From positions 124,001 to 188,000 of the forward strand of contig JADJYX010000012.1 of assembly GCA_016719535.1 (NCBI GenBank): DNA of 64,000 nucleotides, in the 5' to 3' direction. Below are positions 1 to 8,602 of the stretch, piece after piece. Origin of the DNA: Rubrivivax sp. Lineage in GTDB: Bacteria > Pseudomonadota > Gammaproteobacteria > Burkholderiales > Burkholderiaceae_C. The translations under genes and the position numbers were made by a program. Positions within the stretch are counted from its first letter, which is position 1, and each line of letters starts with the position of its first letter. The notes beneath the pieces are model-generated. The model saw nothing but the letters and a program-made list of their open reading frames with translations, did not search any database and had not been told where the DNA came from.

Positions 1-1
1 G

Positions 2-250
2 GGCAGCCGCAAGCAGGGCCAGGCCTTCATCGAAGCGCTGAAGATCTTCAGCCACCTGGCCAACGTGGGCGACTGCCGCAGCCTGGTCATCCATCCGGCC
101 AGCACCACGCATTTCCGCATGGACGACGCGGCGCTGGCGGCGGCCGGCATCACGCCGGGCACGATCCGGCTGAGCATCGGCCTGGAGGATCCGGACGACC
201 TCGTCGACGACCTCAAGCGGGCGTTCAAGGTGGCGGAGAAGGCGGCATGA
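2..250 (+). CDS. O-acetylhomoserine aminocarboxypropyltransferase, C-terminal end (partial)
   Basis: This is the last 82 codons of a gene that starts before the window. The residues match the C-terminus of Cys/Met-metabolism PLP enzymes of the O-acetylhomoserine sulfhydrylase type: a NVGDCRSLVIHPASTTH stretch, then GITPGTIRLSIGLEDPDDLVDDL near the end. These enzymes make homocysteine or methionine precursors from O-acetylhomoserine and sulfide. The PLP lysine lies outside the window. The stop codon overlaps the next start in an ATGA junction, so the two genes are probably co-transcribed. Cystathionine gamma-synthase relatives share this tail, so the exact substrate is inferred. Confidence 0.85.
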   Translation, partial: GSRKQGQAFIEALKIFSHLANVGDCRSLVIHPASTTHFRMDDAALAAAGITPGTIRLSIGLEDPDDLVDDLKRAFKVAEKAA

Positions 251-1059
251 TGAACGTGCAAGTGCACGGCCGCAGCGCGGCCGTCTATACCGGCGGCAAG
301 CCCTTCGATCCCGCCCTGCCCTGCATCGCCTTCGTGCATGGCGCGCTCAACGACCACAGCGGCTGGACGCTGCTGGCGCGCTGGCTGGCGCACCACGGAT
401 GGTGCGTGCTGGCGGTGGACCTGCCGGGCCATGGCGGCAGCGAGGGCCCGGCGCTGCCCAGCGTCGAGGCCTGCGCCGACTGGCTGCTGGCGGTGATGGA
501 CGCCGCCGGCGTGCAGCAGGCGGCGGTGGCCGGCCACAGCATGGGCAGCCTGATCGCGCTGGAAGCCGCGGCGCGGGCGCCAGCGCGCATCACGCGGCTG
601 ATCATGATCGGCACCGCCTACCCGATGCAGGTCAGCGAGGCCTTGCTGACCACCGCGCGCGAGCAGCCGCTGAAGGCCATCGACATGGTCAACAGCTTCT
701 CGATCAGCAGCATCGCCAGCAAGCCCAGCTACCCGGGCCCGGGCATGTGGCTGCACGGCAGCAGCCGCGCGCTGATGCGGCGCACGCTGCGCGGCGGCGG
801 CGTCGTCGACGGCCGCAACCTCTTCGAGCACGACTTCCGCGTCTGCGATGCCTATGCCCACGGGCTGGAGGCGGCCGCGCAGGTGCGCTGCCCGGTGACG
901 CTGATCCTCGGCAAGGCCGACCAGATGACGCCGCCCAGGGTCACCAGGGACATCGCCGCGGCGCTGAAGGCGCATGTGGTGATGCTCGACAGCGGCCACC
1001 ACCTGATGGCCGAGCAGCCCGATGCCATGCTGGCGGCGGTGCGCGGCGCGCTGGGCTGA
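247..1059 (+). CDS. Alpha/beta hydrolase
   Basis: A 270-residue single-domain alpha/beta hydrolase. The nucleophile elbow GHSMGS puts the catalytic serine at about residue 98. The acid is probably the Asp in LGKADQMTP, and the histidine lies in DSGHHLMAEQP near the C-terminus, so the triad appears complete. An oxyanion-side FVHGALNDHSGW motif occurs near residue 30. There is no signal peptide, so it should be cytoplasmic. It overlaps the preceding sulfhydrylase gene by 4 bases. The adjacent aromatic-catabolism genes make a ring-fission-product or thioester hydrolase possible, but nothing in the sequence fixes the substrate. Confidence 0.85.
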   Translation: MMNVQVHGRSAAVYTGGKPFDPALPCIAFVHGALNDHSGWTLLARWLAHHGWCVLAVDLPGHGGSEGPALPSVEACADWLLAVMDAAGVQQAAVAGHSMGSLIALEAAARAPARITRLIMIGTAYPMQVSEALLTTAREQPLKAIDMVNSFSISSIASKPSYPGPGMWLHGSSRALMRRTLRGGGVVDGRNLFEHDFRVCDAYAHGLEAAAQVRCPVTLILGKADQMTPPRVTRDIAAALKAHVVMLDSGHHLMAEQPDAMLAAVRGALG

Positions 1060-1146
1060 AGGCCGGACGGCGCCACCGGGCAGCCCCACCAGGCAGCCCC
1101 GGGGCCACGCCGGCCGGTGCGGCGGGCCTGCCGACGCCGGGGGTGC

Positions 1147-2787
1147 TCAGCCTTCGGTGCGCAGGCGGAAGCGCTGCAGCTTGCCGGTCTCGGTGCGCGG
1201 CAGGCTGCCGCGAAACTCGATCGCGCGCGGGTATTTGTACGGCGCGATGGTCTGCTTGCAGAAGTCCTGCAGGTCCTTTGCCAGCGCGTCGTCGCCGGCG
1301 TGGCCGGGCTTGAGCACGACGAAGGCCTTGACGATCTGGCCGCGCGCCTCGTCGGCCACGCCGACGACGCCGCATTCGGCCACCGCCGGGTGCAGCAGCA
1401 GCGCCGATTCCACCTCCGGCCCGGCGATGTTGTAGCCGCCGCTGATGATCATGTCGTCGGTGCGCGCCTGGTAGACAAACTGGCCGTCGTCGTCGATCAG
1501 GTAGGCGTCGCCGGTCAGGTTCCAGCCACCTTGCACATAACTGGCCTGGCGATCGTCGGCCAGGTATTTGCACCCGGTGGGGCCCTTGACGGCCAGGCGA
1601 CCGACCTGACCATGCGGCAGTTCGCGCCCCTGCTCGTCGAGCACGGTGGCGACATAGCCCGGCACCGGCAGCCCGGTGGCGCCAGGCCTGGCGTGCGCCT
1701 CGTCGGCGCTGATGAAGATGTGGAACAGCTCGGTCGAGCCGATGCCGTCGATGAGCTCGATGCCGGTGGCCTGCTTCCACAGCGCGCGCGTGGCCGCGGG
1801 CAGCGCCTCGCCCGCCGAGACGCATTTGCGCAGCGACGTCAGATCGGGCCGCGGCGACGCGTCGGCCAGCGCCAGCGCCATCGCGCGGTAGGACGTGGGT
1901 GCGGTGAAGCACACACTCGCACGGTGCCGCTCGATGGCCGTCAGCAGCGCATCGGGGCTCACCTTCTCCAGCAGCACCGTGCTGGCGCCGATGGACAGCG
2001 GAAACATCAGCAGCCCGCCCAGGCCGAAGGTGAAGGCCAGCGGCGGGCTGCCGATGAAGCGGTCTTCGGCGCTGGCGCGCAGCACGTGCGGCGGCCAGCA
2101 CCGGCAACCCGCGATGACGTCGCGGTGGAAGTGCATCGTGCCCTTGGGCACGCCGGTGGTACCCGAGGTGAAGGCGATCAGCGCGGTGTCGTCGGCGGCG
2201 GTGTCGACGGTGGCGAAATCGGTCGGCTGTGCGGCCATCTCGGCCTCCAGCGAACCCGCACCGCCGTCACCGTTGAAGAACAGCAACTGCGCCAGCTGCG
2301 GGCGATCGGCGCGCAGGGCCTGCAGCGCATCGGCCAGCCGCGCGTCGCACAGCGCATGCGTGACGCGTGCCTTGTCGACGAGCGGCTGCAGCTCGCGCTC
2401 GCGCAGCAGCGGCATGCTGCCGACGGCGATGCCGCCGGCCTTGATGACGCCGAACCAGCAGGCCGCCATCATCGGCGTATTGGCGCCGCGCAGCAGCACG
2501 CGGTTGCCGGCCACCAGCCCCAAGCGACGCACCAGCACATGGGCGATGCGGTTGGCCCTTTGCTGCAGCTCGGCATAGGTCCAGGCAAAGGGCTGGCCGT
2601 CGTGTTCGCCGATGACGGCGATGCGTTCGCCCTGCCCCTGGGCCACCCAGCGGTCCAGCAGCTCGGTGGCGACATTCAGCCGCTCGGGCAGCTGCAGCTC
2701 GGGACGGTCGAAGCGGAACTCCGGCAGCGCCGACGGCGGCGGCAGGTGGTCGCGGGCGAAGGTGTCGACGTGCGCGCTCGTGGCCAT
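1147..2787 (-). CDS. AMP-dependent 2-aminobenzoate/benzoate-CoA ligase family enzyme
   Basis: A 546-residue adenylate-forming ligase. The P-loop-like motif TSGTTGVPKG lies near residue 210, the GSTE adenine motif in the middle, and the C-terminal hinge is followed by KYPR and the catalytic-lysine motif TETGKLQRFRLR. Overall wording is closest to the benzoate/2-aminobenzoate-CoA ligase branch. It is divergent from kynB-kynU-kynA, whose end product is anthranilate (2-aminobenzoate), so activation of anthranilate to its CoA thioester is the best functional guess. Other benzoates remain possible. The start lies about 100 bases from kynB, with a strong inverted repeat between them. Confidence 0.8.
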   Translation of the reverse strand: MATSAHVDTFARDHLPPPSALPEFRFDRPELQLPERLNVATELLDRWVAQGQGERIAVIGEHDGQPFAWTYAELQQRANRIAHVLVRRLGLVAGNRVLLRGANTPMMAACWFGVIKAGGIAVGSMPLLRERELQPLVDKARVTHALCDARLADALQALRADRPQLAQLLFFNGDGGAGSLEAEMAAQPTDFATVDTAADDTALIAFTSGTTGVPKGTMHFHRDVIAGCRCWPPHVLRASAEDRFIGSPPLAFTFGLGGLLMFPLSIGASTVLLEKVSPDALLTAIERHRASVCFTAPTSYRAMALALADASPRPDLTSLRKCVSAGEALPAATRALWKQATGIELIDGIGSTELFHIFISADEAHARPGATGLPVPGYVATVLDEQGRELPHGQVGRLAVKGPTGCKYLADDRQASYVQGGWNLTGDAYLIDDDGQFVYQARTDDMIISGGYNIAGPEVESALLLHPAVAECGVVGVADEARGQIVKAFVVLKPGHAGDDALAKDLQDFCKQTIAPYKYPRAIEFRGSLPRTETGKLQRFRLRTEG

Positions 2788-2847
2788 GCGGCAGGCGGCC
2801 CGGGCGGGGCCGGTGTAAGAGCTGATGTCGCGCCGATTCTTTGGCGA

Positions 2848-2868
2848 TATAGTTTAGTTGTCAACTAA
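2848..2868 (+). promoter_or_regulatory. kynB promoter -10 and overlapping operator palindrome
   Basis: A TATAGT hexamer at 2848-2853 is directly followed by a perfect inverted repeat TTAGTTG-T-CAACTAA at 2854-2868, which would cover the transcription start of kynB. Arms of 7 with a one-base centre fit a dimeric winged-helix repressor such as the MarR family. No good -35 is visible. The site lies between kynB and the divergent ligase, so it could govern both. Confidence 0.6.
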
Positions 2869-2884
2869 TTCGGAGCGGCACGAC

Positions 2885-3523
2885 ATGGCCTCGACGGCTC
2901 GCCTGTGGGACATCTCGCCGCCCGTGGATGCACGCTCGCCCGTCTTCCCCGGCGATACGCCCTACCAGCAGCATTGGGTGGCCACGCTGGGCCCGGGCTG
3001 CCCGGTCAACGTCAGCGCGATCACGCTGTCGCCGCACGTGGGCGCGCATGCCGATGCGCCGCTGCATTACGACGCCGAGGGCGCGGCCGTGGGCACGCTG
3101 GCGCTGGAACCCTTCCTCGGCCGCTGCCGCGTCATCCACGCCATCGGCTGCGGGCCGCTGGTGCGGTGGCAGCACCTGGCGCATGCGCTGCACGACCTGC
3201 CGCCGCGCGTGCTGGTGCGCACCTGTGCGCGCGCGCCGCTCGAGCGCTTCGACGACGCGCTCACCGCCTACGCCGCCGACACCGTCGAACAGCTGGCCGA
3301 TCGCGGCGTGCAGCTCATCGGCATCGACACGGCCAGCATCGACCCCGCCGACAGCAAGGCCCTGCCCAGCCACCAGGTGATCCGCCGCCGCGGGCTGCGC
3401 GTGCTGGAAAACCTGCTGCTCGACGACGTGCCCGAGGGCGACTACGAACTGATCGCGCTGCCGCTGAAGCTCACCAGCGCCGATGCCTCACCCGTGCGCG
3501 CCGTGCTGCGCGCGCTGACCTGA
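2885..3523 (+). CDS. kynB: Kynurenine formamidase
   Basis: A 212-residue arylformamidase that hydrolyses N-formylkynurenine to kynurenine and formate, the second step of tryptophan breakdown. The metal site of the cyclase/KynB family is visible as H51, H55 and D57 in SPHVGAHADAPLHY. The N-terminus WDISPPVDARSPVFPGDTP is typical. I chose the ATG at 2885 because the conserved sequence begins there; an upstream in-frame TTG at 2858 lies inside the operator palindrome. kynU follows after 10 bases, so kynB-kynU-kynA form an operon. Confidence 0.93.
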   Translation: MASTARLWDISPPVDARSPVFPGDTPYQQHWVATLGPGCPVNVSAITLSPHVGAHADAPLHYDAEGAAVGTLALEPFLGRCRVIHAIGCGPLVRWQHLAHALHDLPPRVLVRTCARAPLERFDDALTAYAADTVEQLADRGVQLIGIDTASIDPADSKALPSHQVIRRRGLRVLENLLLDDVPEGDYELIALPLKLTSADASPVRAVLRALT

Positions 3524-3533
3524 AAGGTTGCCC

Positions 3534-4811
3534 ATGACCGACCTCAGCCGCGAGGCCGCCCTCGCCCTCGACGCCGCCGACCCGCTGGCGCCCTTGCGCG
3601 ACCAGTTCGACATCCCCGCGGGCCTGATCTACCTCGACGGCAATTCGCTGGGCGTGCTGCCGCGCGCCACGCCGGCGCGTGTGCAGCAGGTGGTGCAGCA
3701 GGAATGGGGCCGGGGCCTGATCGGCAGCTGGAACAGCGCCGGCTGGATCGCGCTGCCGCAGCGCGTGGGCGACAAGATCGCGCGCCTGGTGGGCGCCGGC
3801 GCGGGCGAGCTGGTGTGCGCCGATTCGACCTCGGTCAACCTCTTCAAGGTGCTGAGCGCGGCGCTGGCCATCGCGCAGGCCGATGCCCCGCAGCGCCGCG
3901 TGATCCTGTCGGAGCGCAGCAACTTTCCGACCGACCTCTATGTCGCCGAGGCGCTGGCGCGCGAGCGCGGCTACACGCTGGCGCTGGCCGACACCGACGA
4001 CATCCCCGCACGGCTGGACGACAGCGTGGCAGTGCTGATGCTCACCCACGTCAACTACCGCAGCGGCCGCATGCACGACATGGCGGCGCTGTCCACGGCC
4101 GCGCATGCGGTGGGCGCGCTGACGGTGTGGGACCTGGCGCACAGCGCCGGCGCGGTGCCGGTCGACCTGACCAATCACGGTGCCGACTTCGCCGTCGGCT
4201 GCGGCTACAAATACCTCAACGGCGGCCCCGGCGCGCCGGCCTTCGTATGGGCGCACCCGCGCCATGCCGACCGCTTCTGGCAGCCGCTGGCCGGCTGGAT
4301 GGGGCATGCCGCACCGTTCGAGTTCACGCCCGGCTACCGGCCGGCGGCGGGCATCGCGCGCTACCTGTGCGGCACGCCGGCGGTGCTGGCGATGGCCGCG
4401 CTGGATTGCGGCGTCGACACCGTGCTGGCCGCCGAGCCGCTGGGCGGGCTGGCTGCGCTGCGCGCCAAGTCGCTGGCGCTGACGACGCTGTTTGCCGATC
4501 TGGTCGAGTCGCGCTGCAGCGGCCACGGTCTGGCGCTGGCATCGCCGCGCGACGAGGCCGAGCGCGGTTCGCAGGTCTGCCTGAGCCGCGCCGACGGCGC
4601 CTACGCCATCGTGCAGGCGCTGATCGCCCGTGGCGTGGTGGGTGACTATCGCGCCGGCGGCGTCGATCTGCCCGACATCCTGCGCTTCGGCTTCACGCCG
4701 CTGTATACCCGCTTCGTCGACGCCTGGGACGCCGCCGAGCAGTTGCGCCAGGTGCTCGAATGCGGCGACTGGCGCCGCGCCGAATTCAACCGGCGCCATG
4801 CCGTGACCTGA
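3534..4811 (+). CDS. kynU: Kynureninase
   Basis: A 425-residue fold-type I PLP enzyme that cleaves kynurenine to anthranilate and alanine. The PLP lysine is K226 in GCGYKYLNGGPGAPAF, and YLDGNSLG near residue 30 is the substrate-side signature. Length is normal for the family. The ATG at 3534 is preceded by AAAGG. It sits between kynB and kynA with gaps of 10 and 15 bases, so the three steps are translated from one message. Its product links this operon to the divergent CoA ligase. Confidence 0.95.
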   Translation: MTDLSREAALALDAADPLAPLRDQFDIPAGLIYLDGNSLGVLPRATPARVQQVVQQEWGRGLIGSWNSAGWIALPQRVGDKIARLVGAGAGELVCADSTSVNLFKVLSAALAIAQADAPQRRVILSERSNFPTDLYVAEALARERGYTLALADTDDIPARLDDSVAVLMLTHVNYRSGRMHDMAALSTAAHAVGALTVWDLAHSAGAVPVDLTNHGADFAVGCGYKYLNGGPGAPAFVWAHPRHADRFWQPLAGWMGHAAPFEFTPGYRPAAGIARYLCGTPAVLAMAALDCGVDTVLAAEPLGGLAALRAKSLALTTLFADLVESRCSGHGLALASPRDEAERGSQVCLSRADGAYAIVQALIARGVVGDYRAGGVDLPDILRFGFTPLYTRFVDAWDAAEQLRQVLECGDWRRAEFNRRHAVT

Positions 4812-4826
4812 CGGGAGACCCGCACC

Positions 4827-5717
4827 ATGAGCTGCCCCTTTTCTGCCGCCGGCACCGCCGACGAAGGCACACCCGCTGCCGGCTCGCCCGAGGACGTGGT
4901 CCGGCAGGAGCAGGCGCGCCTGGACTTCAGCCGCGACATGAGCTATGGCGACTACCTGCACCTGGACCAGGTGCTGGACGCGCAGCGCCCGCTGTCGCCC
5001 GGCCACGACGAGATGCTCTTCATCGTGCAGCACCAGACCAGCGAGCTGTGGATGAAGCTGATGCTGCACGAACTGCATGCGGCCATCGGCAGCGTGGCGC
5101 AGGACCGGCTGCAGCCGGCCTTCAAGATGCTGGCGCGCGTCTCGAAGATCATGGAGCAGCTGGTGCACGCCTGGGACGTGCTGGCGACGATGACGCCGCC
5201 CGAATACAGCGCGATCCGCGCCTACCTGGCCAGCAGCAGCGGCTTCCAGAGCTGGCAGTACCGTTCGATCGAATTTGCACTGGGCAACAAGAATGCGGCC
5301 ATGCTCGAACCGCACGCGCACCGGCCGGACCGGCTGCCGCAGGTGCAGGCCGCGTACGAATCGCCGTCGCTGTACGACGAGTCGCTGCGCCTGCTGGCGC
5401 GGCGCGGCCTGGCGGTGCCGGCCAGCCATGTGCAGCGCGACTGGACGCGCCGCTACGAGGCCAGCGACGCGGTGGTGGCCGCCTGGCTGCAGGTCTATCG
5501 CGACCCGGAACAGCACTGGGACCTGTACCAGCTGGGCGAGGAACTCACCGACCTGGAGGACGCCTTCCGCCTGTGGCGCTTCCGCCACGTGACCACGGTC
5601 GAGCGCATCATCGGCTTCAAGCGCGGCACCGGCGGCACCAGCGGCGTGGGCTATCTGCGCAAGATGCTCGACGTGGTGCTGTTCCCCGAGATCTGGAAGC
5701 TGCGCACCGACCTGTAG
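4827..5717 (+). CDS. kynA: Tryptophan 2,3-dioxygenase
   Basis: A 296-residue haem dioxygenase that opens the indole ring of L-tryptophan to N-formylkynurenine. HQTSELWMKLMLHEL forms the substrate pocket helix. H254 in RHVTTVERIIGFKRGTGGTSGVGYL corresponds to the proximal haem ligand in characterised bacterial enzymes. The stretch NVFxPEIWKLRTDL at the C-terminus is typical. A GGGAGA element precedes the ATG. It is the last gene of the kyn operon although it catalyses the first step. Confidence 0.95.
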   Translation: MSCPFSAAGTADEGTPAAGSPEDVVRQEQARLDFSRDMSYGDYLHLDQVLDAQRPLSPGHDEMLFIVQHQTSELWMKLMLHELHAAIGSVAQDRLQPAFKMLARVSKIMEQLVHAWDVLATMTPPEYSAIRAYLASSSGFQSWQYRSIEFALGNKNAAMLEPHAHRPDRLPQVQAAYESPSLYDESLRLLARRGLAVPASHVQRDWTRRYEASDAVVAAWLQVYRDPEQHWDLYQLGEELTDLEDAFRLWRFRHVTTVERIIGFKRGTGGTSGVGYLRKMLDVVLFPEIWKLRTDL

Positions 5718-5748
5718 GGCCGGCGCCGGGCGCGCGCCGTCGATGCGC

Positions 5749-5770
5749 CATCAGTGCGTCATCAGTGCGT
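5749..5770. repeat. Two-copy 11-bp tandem repeat at a stop codon
   Basis: CATCAGTGCGT occurs twice in tandem (5749-5759 and 5760-5770) and is followed by CATCAGC. It covers the last codons and stop of the stress-protein gene on the minus strand, so the MTH-stop end is repeated just beyond the gene. Confidence 0.8.
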
Positions 5771-6598
5771 CATCAGCACCGGCAGCGTCATCGACTGCAG
5801 CACCGTGCGCGAAGCGCCGCCCAGCATCCATTCGCGCGCGCGCGCATGGCCGTAGCAGCCCATCACCAGCAGATCGGCGCTGCGCGTCGCCGCCTCGGAC
5901 AGCAGCAACTCGCCGGCGCTGGCGCCAGCGACGTCGAAGCGGTGCAGCTGCGGCTTCACGCCGTGGTGGTCGAGCCAGGCTTCGATCGATTCGCTCGCCG
6001 CCCTCGCGCCCGCCTCGTCCTCGGCCCCGATCAGTACATGCACCGCCTCGGCGGCCTGCAGCAGGGGCAGCGCGGCGCTGACGGCACGTGCCGCCTCGCG
6101 TGTCTCCTTCCAGGCCACCAGCACCGTGCGGCCGACGGTCTCGGGCAGGCCGATGTGCGGCACCACCAGCGCCGGCCTGCCGCTGGCCACCAGCACCGAC
6201 TCGACGAAATCAGCGGACACATCGGGCATCTGATCGCCGCGCGGCTGGCGCTGCCCCAGCACCAGCAGATCGGCATACAAGGCCCGGGCGACGACAGCCG
6301 GGACGCCGGCCGCGCTCGGCAGCTCGGCCCATTGCAGGCGGTCCAGCCCCTGCGTGCGCGCGGCGTCGAAGACGGCGCGCGCACGCAGGCGGCGATCGGC
6401 CTCGAATTCGGCGCGCACCGCGGCCATCGAATATTCGGGTGTATCGCCGAAGGGCATCAGCGCCTCGGCCGCAGTGGCCGCAAACAGCGCGGTGGCGCTG
6501 GCGTCCAGGCGCTGCGCCAGCTCGTGCGCCAGCCGCAGCCGTGCCGGGCAAGGCGCCGAGGTATCCAGGTGCACGAGGATCGAACGGATCGGGTTCAT
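5762..6598 (-). CDS. Universal stress protein, tandem UspA domains
   Basis: A 278-residue protein of two UspA-type domains. The N-terminal half begins MNPIRSILVHLDTS. The C-terminal half carries VLVAWKETREAARAV and ends with an ATP-binding-like motif, LLVMGCYGHARAREWMLGGASRTVL. Tandem UspA proteins bind ATP or AMP and are induced by stress; the exact role is unknown. The ATG at 6598 has GGAGG eight bases upstream, which favours it over earlier starts. It is convergent with kynA. Confidence 0.88.
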   Translation of the reverse strand: MNPIRSILVHLDTSAPCPARLRLAHELAQRLDASATALFAATAAEALMPFGDTPEYSMAAVRAEFEADRRLRARAVFDAARTQGLDRLQWAELPSAAGVPAVVARALYADLLVLGQRQPRGDQMPDVSADFVESVLVASGRPALVVPHIGLPETVGRTVLVAWKETREAARAVSAALPLLQAAEAVHVLIGAEDEAGARAASESIEAWLDHHGVKPQLHRFDVAGASAGELLLSEAATRSADLLVMGCYGHARAREWMLGGASRTVLQSMTLPVLMTH

Positions 6599-6824
6599 CG
6601 CGGTAGCCTCCATGGGGTGCCTCGGCCACATCATGCCCCAGGCCGCGCGCGCTGCCGATGACCGGCGACAACAGGGCCGCCGCTCGAAACCTGCGTGCTT
6701 GCAGGCCGGCCGCGCAGGGACGCCGCGCCGCACCGCCGACCCCCGTGGACAATACCGGCGCCGATGCCCGCACGCGGCGGCCCTGCATGCCGCTGGCGTC
6801 GATGCCCTGCCACCCGATCCCCCG

Positions 6825-8063
6825 ATGTCGACCCTGCGCGCATTGCGCCCCGCCCTGCCGATCCTGATCGGCGCCTCGGTGATGCTCAGCCTGGCGATGG
6901 GCCTGCGGCAGAGCCTCGGCATCTTCATGCCGCCGCTGACCCGGGATACCGGCATCTCGGTCTCCGACTTCACGCTGGCGATTGCCGTCCAGAACCTCGC
7001 CTGGGGCCTGCTGCAGCCGCTGGCCGGTGCCTGGGCGGTGTGCCTGGGCATGCGGCGCCTGATGGTCGGCGGCGCAGCCTTGTATACCCTGGGCCTGGTG
7101 CTGCTGGCCACGTCCAGCGGGCTGGCCGGCGTGGTGCTGGGCGCCGGCGTGACCATCGGCGCCGCCCTGGCCTGCACCGGCAGCGCGCTGGCGCTGGCGG
7201 CGGCCTCGCGCCCGGTGCCGGTGGCGGTGCGCAGCACGGTGCTGGGCATCGTCTCGGCGGCCGGCTCCATCGGCGCGATGATCGCCGCGCCCGTCGGTCA
7301 GGTGCTGGCACAGGACCACGGCTGGCGCATCGGCGTCTGGGGCTTCGTGGTGCTGGCGCTGTTCATGCTGCCGGCGGCGTGGACGGCCGGCAAGGTCGAC
7401 GCGCTGCCCGTGCCGCGCCAGTCCGGCGAAGGTGACAGCGCGCGCGCGGCGCTGGGCATCGCCCTGCGCAACCCGCTGTTCGTGGTCATGGGCCTGACCT
7501 ACTTCGTCTGCGGCATGCAGCTGGTCTTCCTGACCACGCACCTGCCCTCGTACCTGGACCTGTGCGGCATGGACCCGATGCTGAGCGCCCAGGCGCTGGG
7601 CATGATCGGCGCCTTCAACGTGCTCGGCAGCCTGTTCTTCGGCTGGGCCGGCGGGCGCTGGAACAAGCTCGTGCTGCTGGGCTTCATCTATACCGCGCGT
7701 TCACTGGTGCTGGCCTGGTATTTCACGAGCGCACCCACGCCGGCCGGCACGCTGGTCTTCGCCGGCATCATGGGCTTCCTGTGGCTGGGCGTGGCGCCGC
7801 TGGTCTCGGGCTGGATCGCCGACACCTTCGGCCTGCGCTGGCAGGCCATGCTGGGCGGCGTGGCCTTCTTCTGCCACCAGATCGGCAGCTTCGTCGGCGC
7901 CCTGGGCGGCGGGCTGATCTTCGACCTGGCCGGCTCCTACACGCTGGCCTGGCAGATCGGCGTCGCGCTCGGCCTGGCCGGCGGCATCGTGCAGGCGGGC
8001 TTCGCGTGGTCACGCAGCAGCCGCCCCGGCGGCACGCCGCCGCCGATGGCGCCGGCGCAGTGA
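6825..8063 (+). CDS. MFS transporter
   Basis: A 412-residue polytopic membrane protein with about twelve hydrophobic segments. It has an MFS-type N-terminus (MGLRQSLGIFMPPLTRDTGISVSDFTLAIAVQNL) of the OFA/CynX-like anion or carboxylate group, and GGRWNKLVLLGFIYTARSLVLA in the central loop region. It is divergent from the stress protein and convergent with a MarR gene. Uptake of an aromatic or carboxylate substrate for the neighbouring catabolic genes is an inference from position only. No classic RBS is seen before the chosen ATG. Confidence 0.85.
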   Translation: MSTLRALRPALPILIGASVMLSLAMGLRQSLGIFMPPLTRDTGISVSDFTLAIAVQNLAWGLLQPLAGAWAVCLGMRRLMVGGAALYTLGLVLLATSSGLAGVVLGAGVTIGAALACTGSALALAAASRPVPVAVRSTVLGIVSAAGSIGAMIAAPVGQVLAQDHGWRIGVWGFVVLALFMLPAAWTAGKVDALPVPRQSGEGDSARAALGIALRNPLFVVMGLTYFVCGMQLVFLTTHLPSYLDLCGMDPMLSAQALGMIGAFNVLGSLFFGWAGGRWNKLVLLGFIYTARSLVLAWYFTSAPTPAGTLVFAGIMGFLWLGVAPLVSGWIADTFGLRWQAMLGGVAFFCHQIGSFVGALGGGLIFDLAGSYTLAWQIGVALGLAGGIVQAGFAWSRSSRPGGTPPPMAPAQ

Positions 8064-8510
8064 TCAGTCGCCAGCCGGCGGCTCCAGGTGCGCCACCAGG
8101 CGGTCGAGCAGACCGTCGAGCAGTCGCAATTCCTTCCCATCCAGAACGCCGAAGACTTCGACATTGCGCCGTTCGATCAGCTTCATCACGCGCCGCCACA
8201 GCACCCGCCCTTCGCGCGTGAGTGACAGCGCCACGCCGCGGCCATCGGTGGCGCTGGCGGCCTTCTGCACCAGGCCACGCGCCACCAGCGCGTCGGCGGC
8301 GCGGCTGGCATTGGCCTTGTCGAGGTTGGCCAGCCGCGCGATGTCCTTCACCGACGCCGGCTCGAACTGCCCCACCGCCGCCAGGCAGCGGCCCTCGCTC
8401 AGGCTCAGGCCCAATTCGGCCTGGTAGGCGGCCGCGCTGTCGCGGTCGCTGATCTTGGCGATGCGGTGCAGCCGGTAGGTCAGGAAGCGGTCGAGGTCGG
8501 GGGTCGCCAT
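8064..8510 (-). CDS. MarR-family transcriptional regulator
   Basis: A 148-residue winged-helix protein. It has the MarR arrangement: an N-terminal dimerisation helix, then VKDIARLANLDKANASRAADALVARGLV as the recognition helix-turn-helix, and DGRGVALSLTREGR as the wing. It is divergent from the FAD monooxygenase gene, with inverted repeats in the shared gap, so autoregulation and control of the monooxygenase is likely. It may also act on the kyn operator at 2854. The start at 8510 gives the conserved MATPDLDRFLTYRLHRIAK beginning. Confidence 0.88.
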   Translation of the reverse strand: MATPDLDRFLTYRLHRIAKISDRDSAAAYQAELGLSLSEGRCLAAVGQFEPASVKDIARLANLDKANASRAADALVARGLVQKAASATDGRGVALSLTREGRVLWRRVMKLIERRNVEVFGVLDGKELRLLDGLLDRLVAHLEPPAGD

Positions 8511-8547
8511 CGCGCGATGATGCCAGTGTCGGCAAGGTTCGATGATT

Positions 8548-8561
8548 GTTGCGTCCGCAAC
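8548..8561. promoter_or_regulatory. Inverted repeat in the MarR / FAD monooxygenase gap
   Basis: GTTGCG-TC-CGCAAC is a perfect 6-base-arm palindrome, extended by partly matching TTG and CAA flanks. A second inverted pair, TGCCAGT at 8521-8527 and ACTGGCA at 8564-8570, brackets it. Their position between divergent genes suits a MarR operator. Confidence 0.5.
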
Positions 8562-8602
8562 CAACTGGCACTAGCATCACCTTGCTGCTTCGAGACATCG
8601 CC

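Noticed and set aside
2858..2860. TTG as the kynB start
   Set aside because: It is within the operator and adds nine residues not found in KynB proteins.
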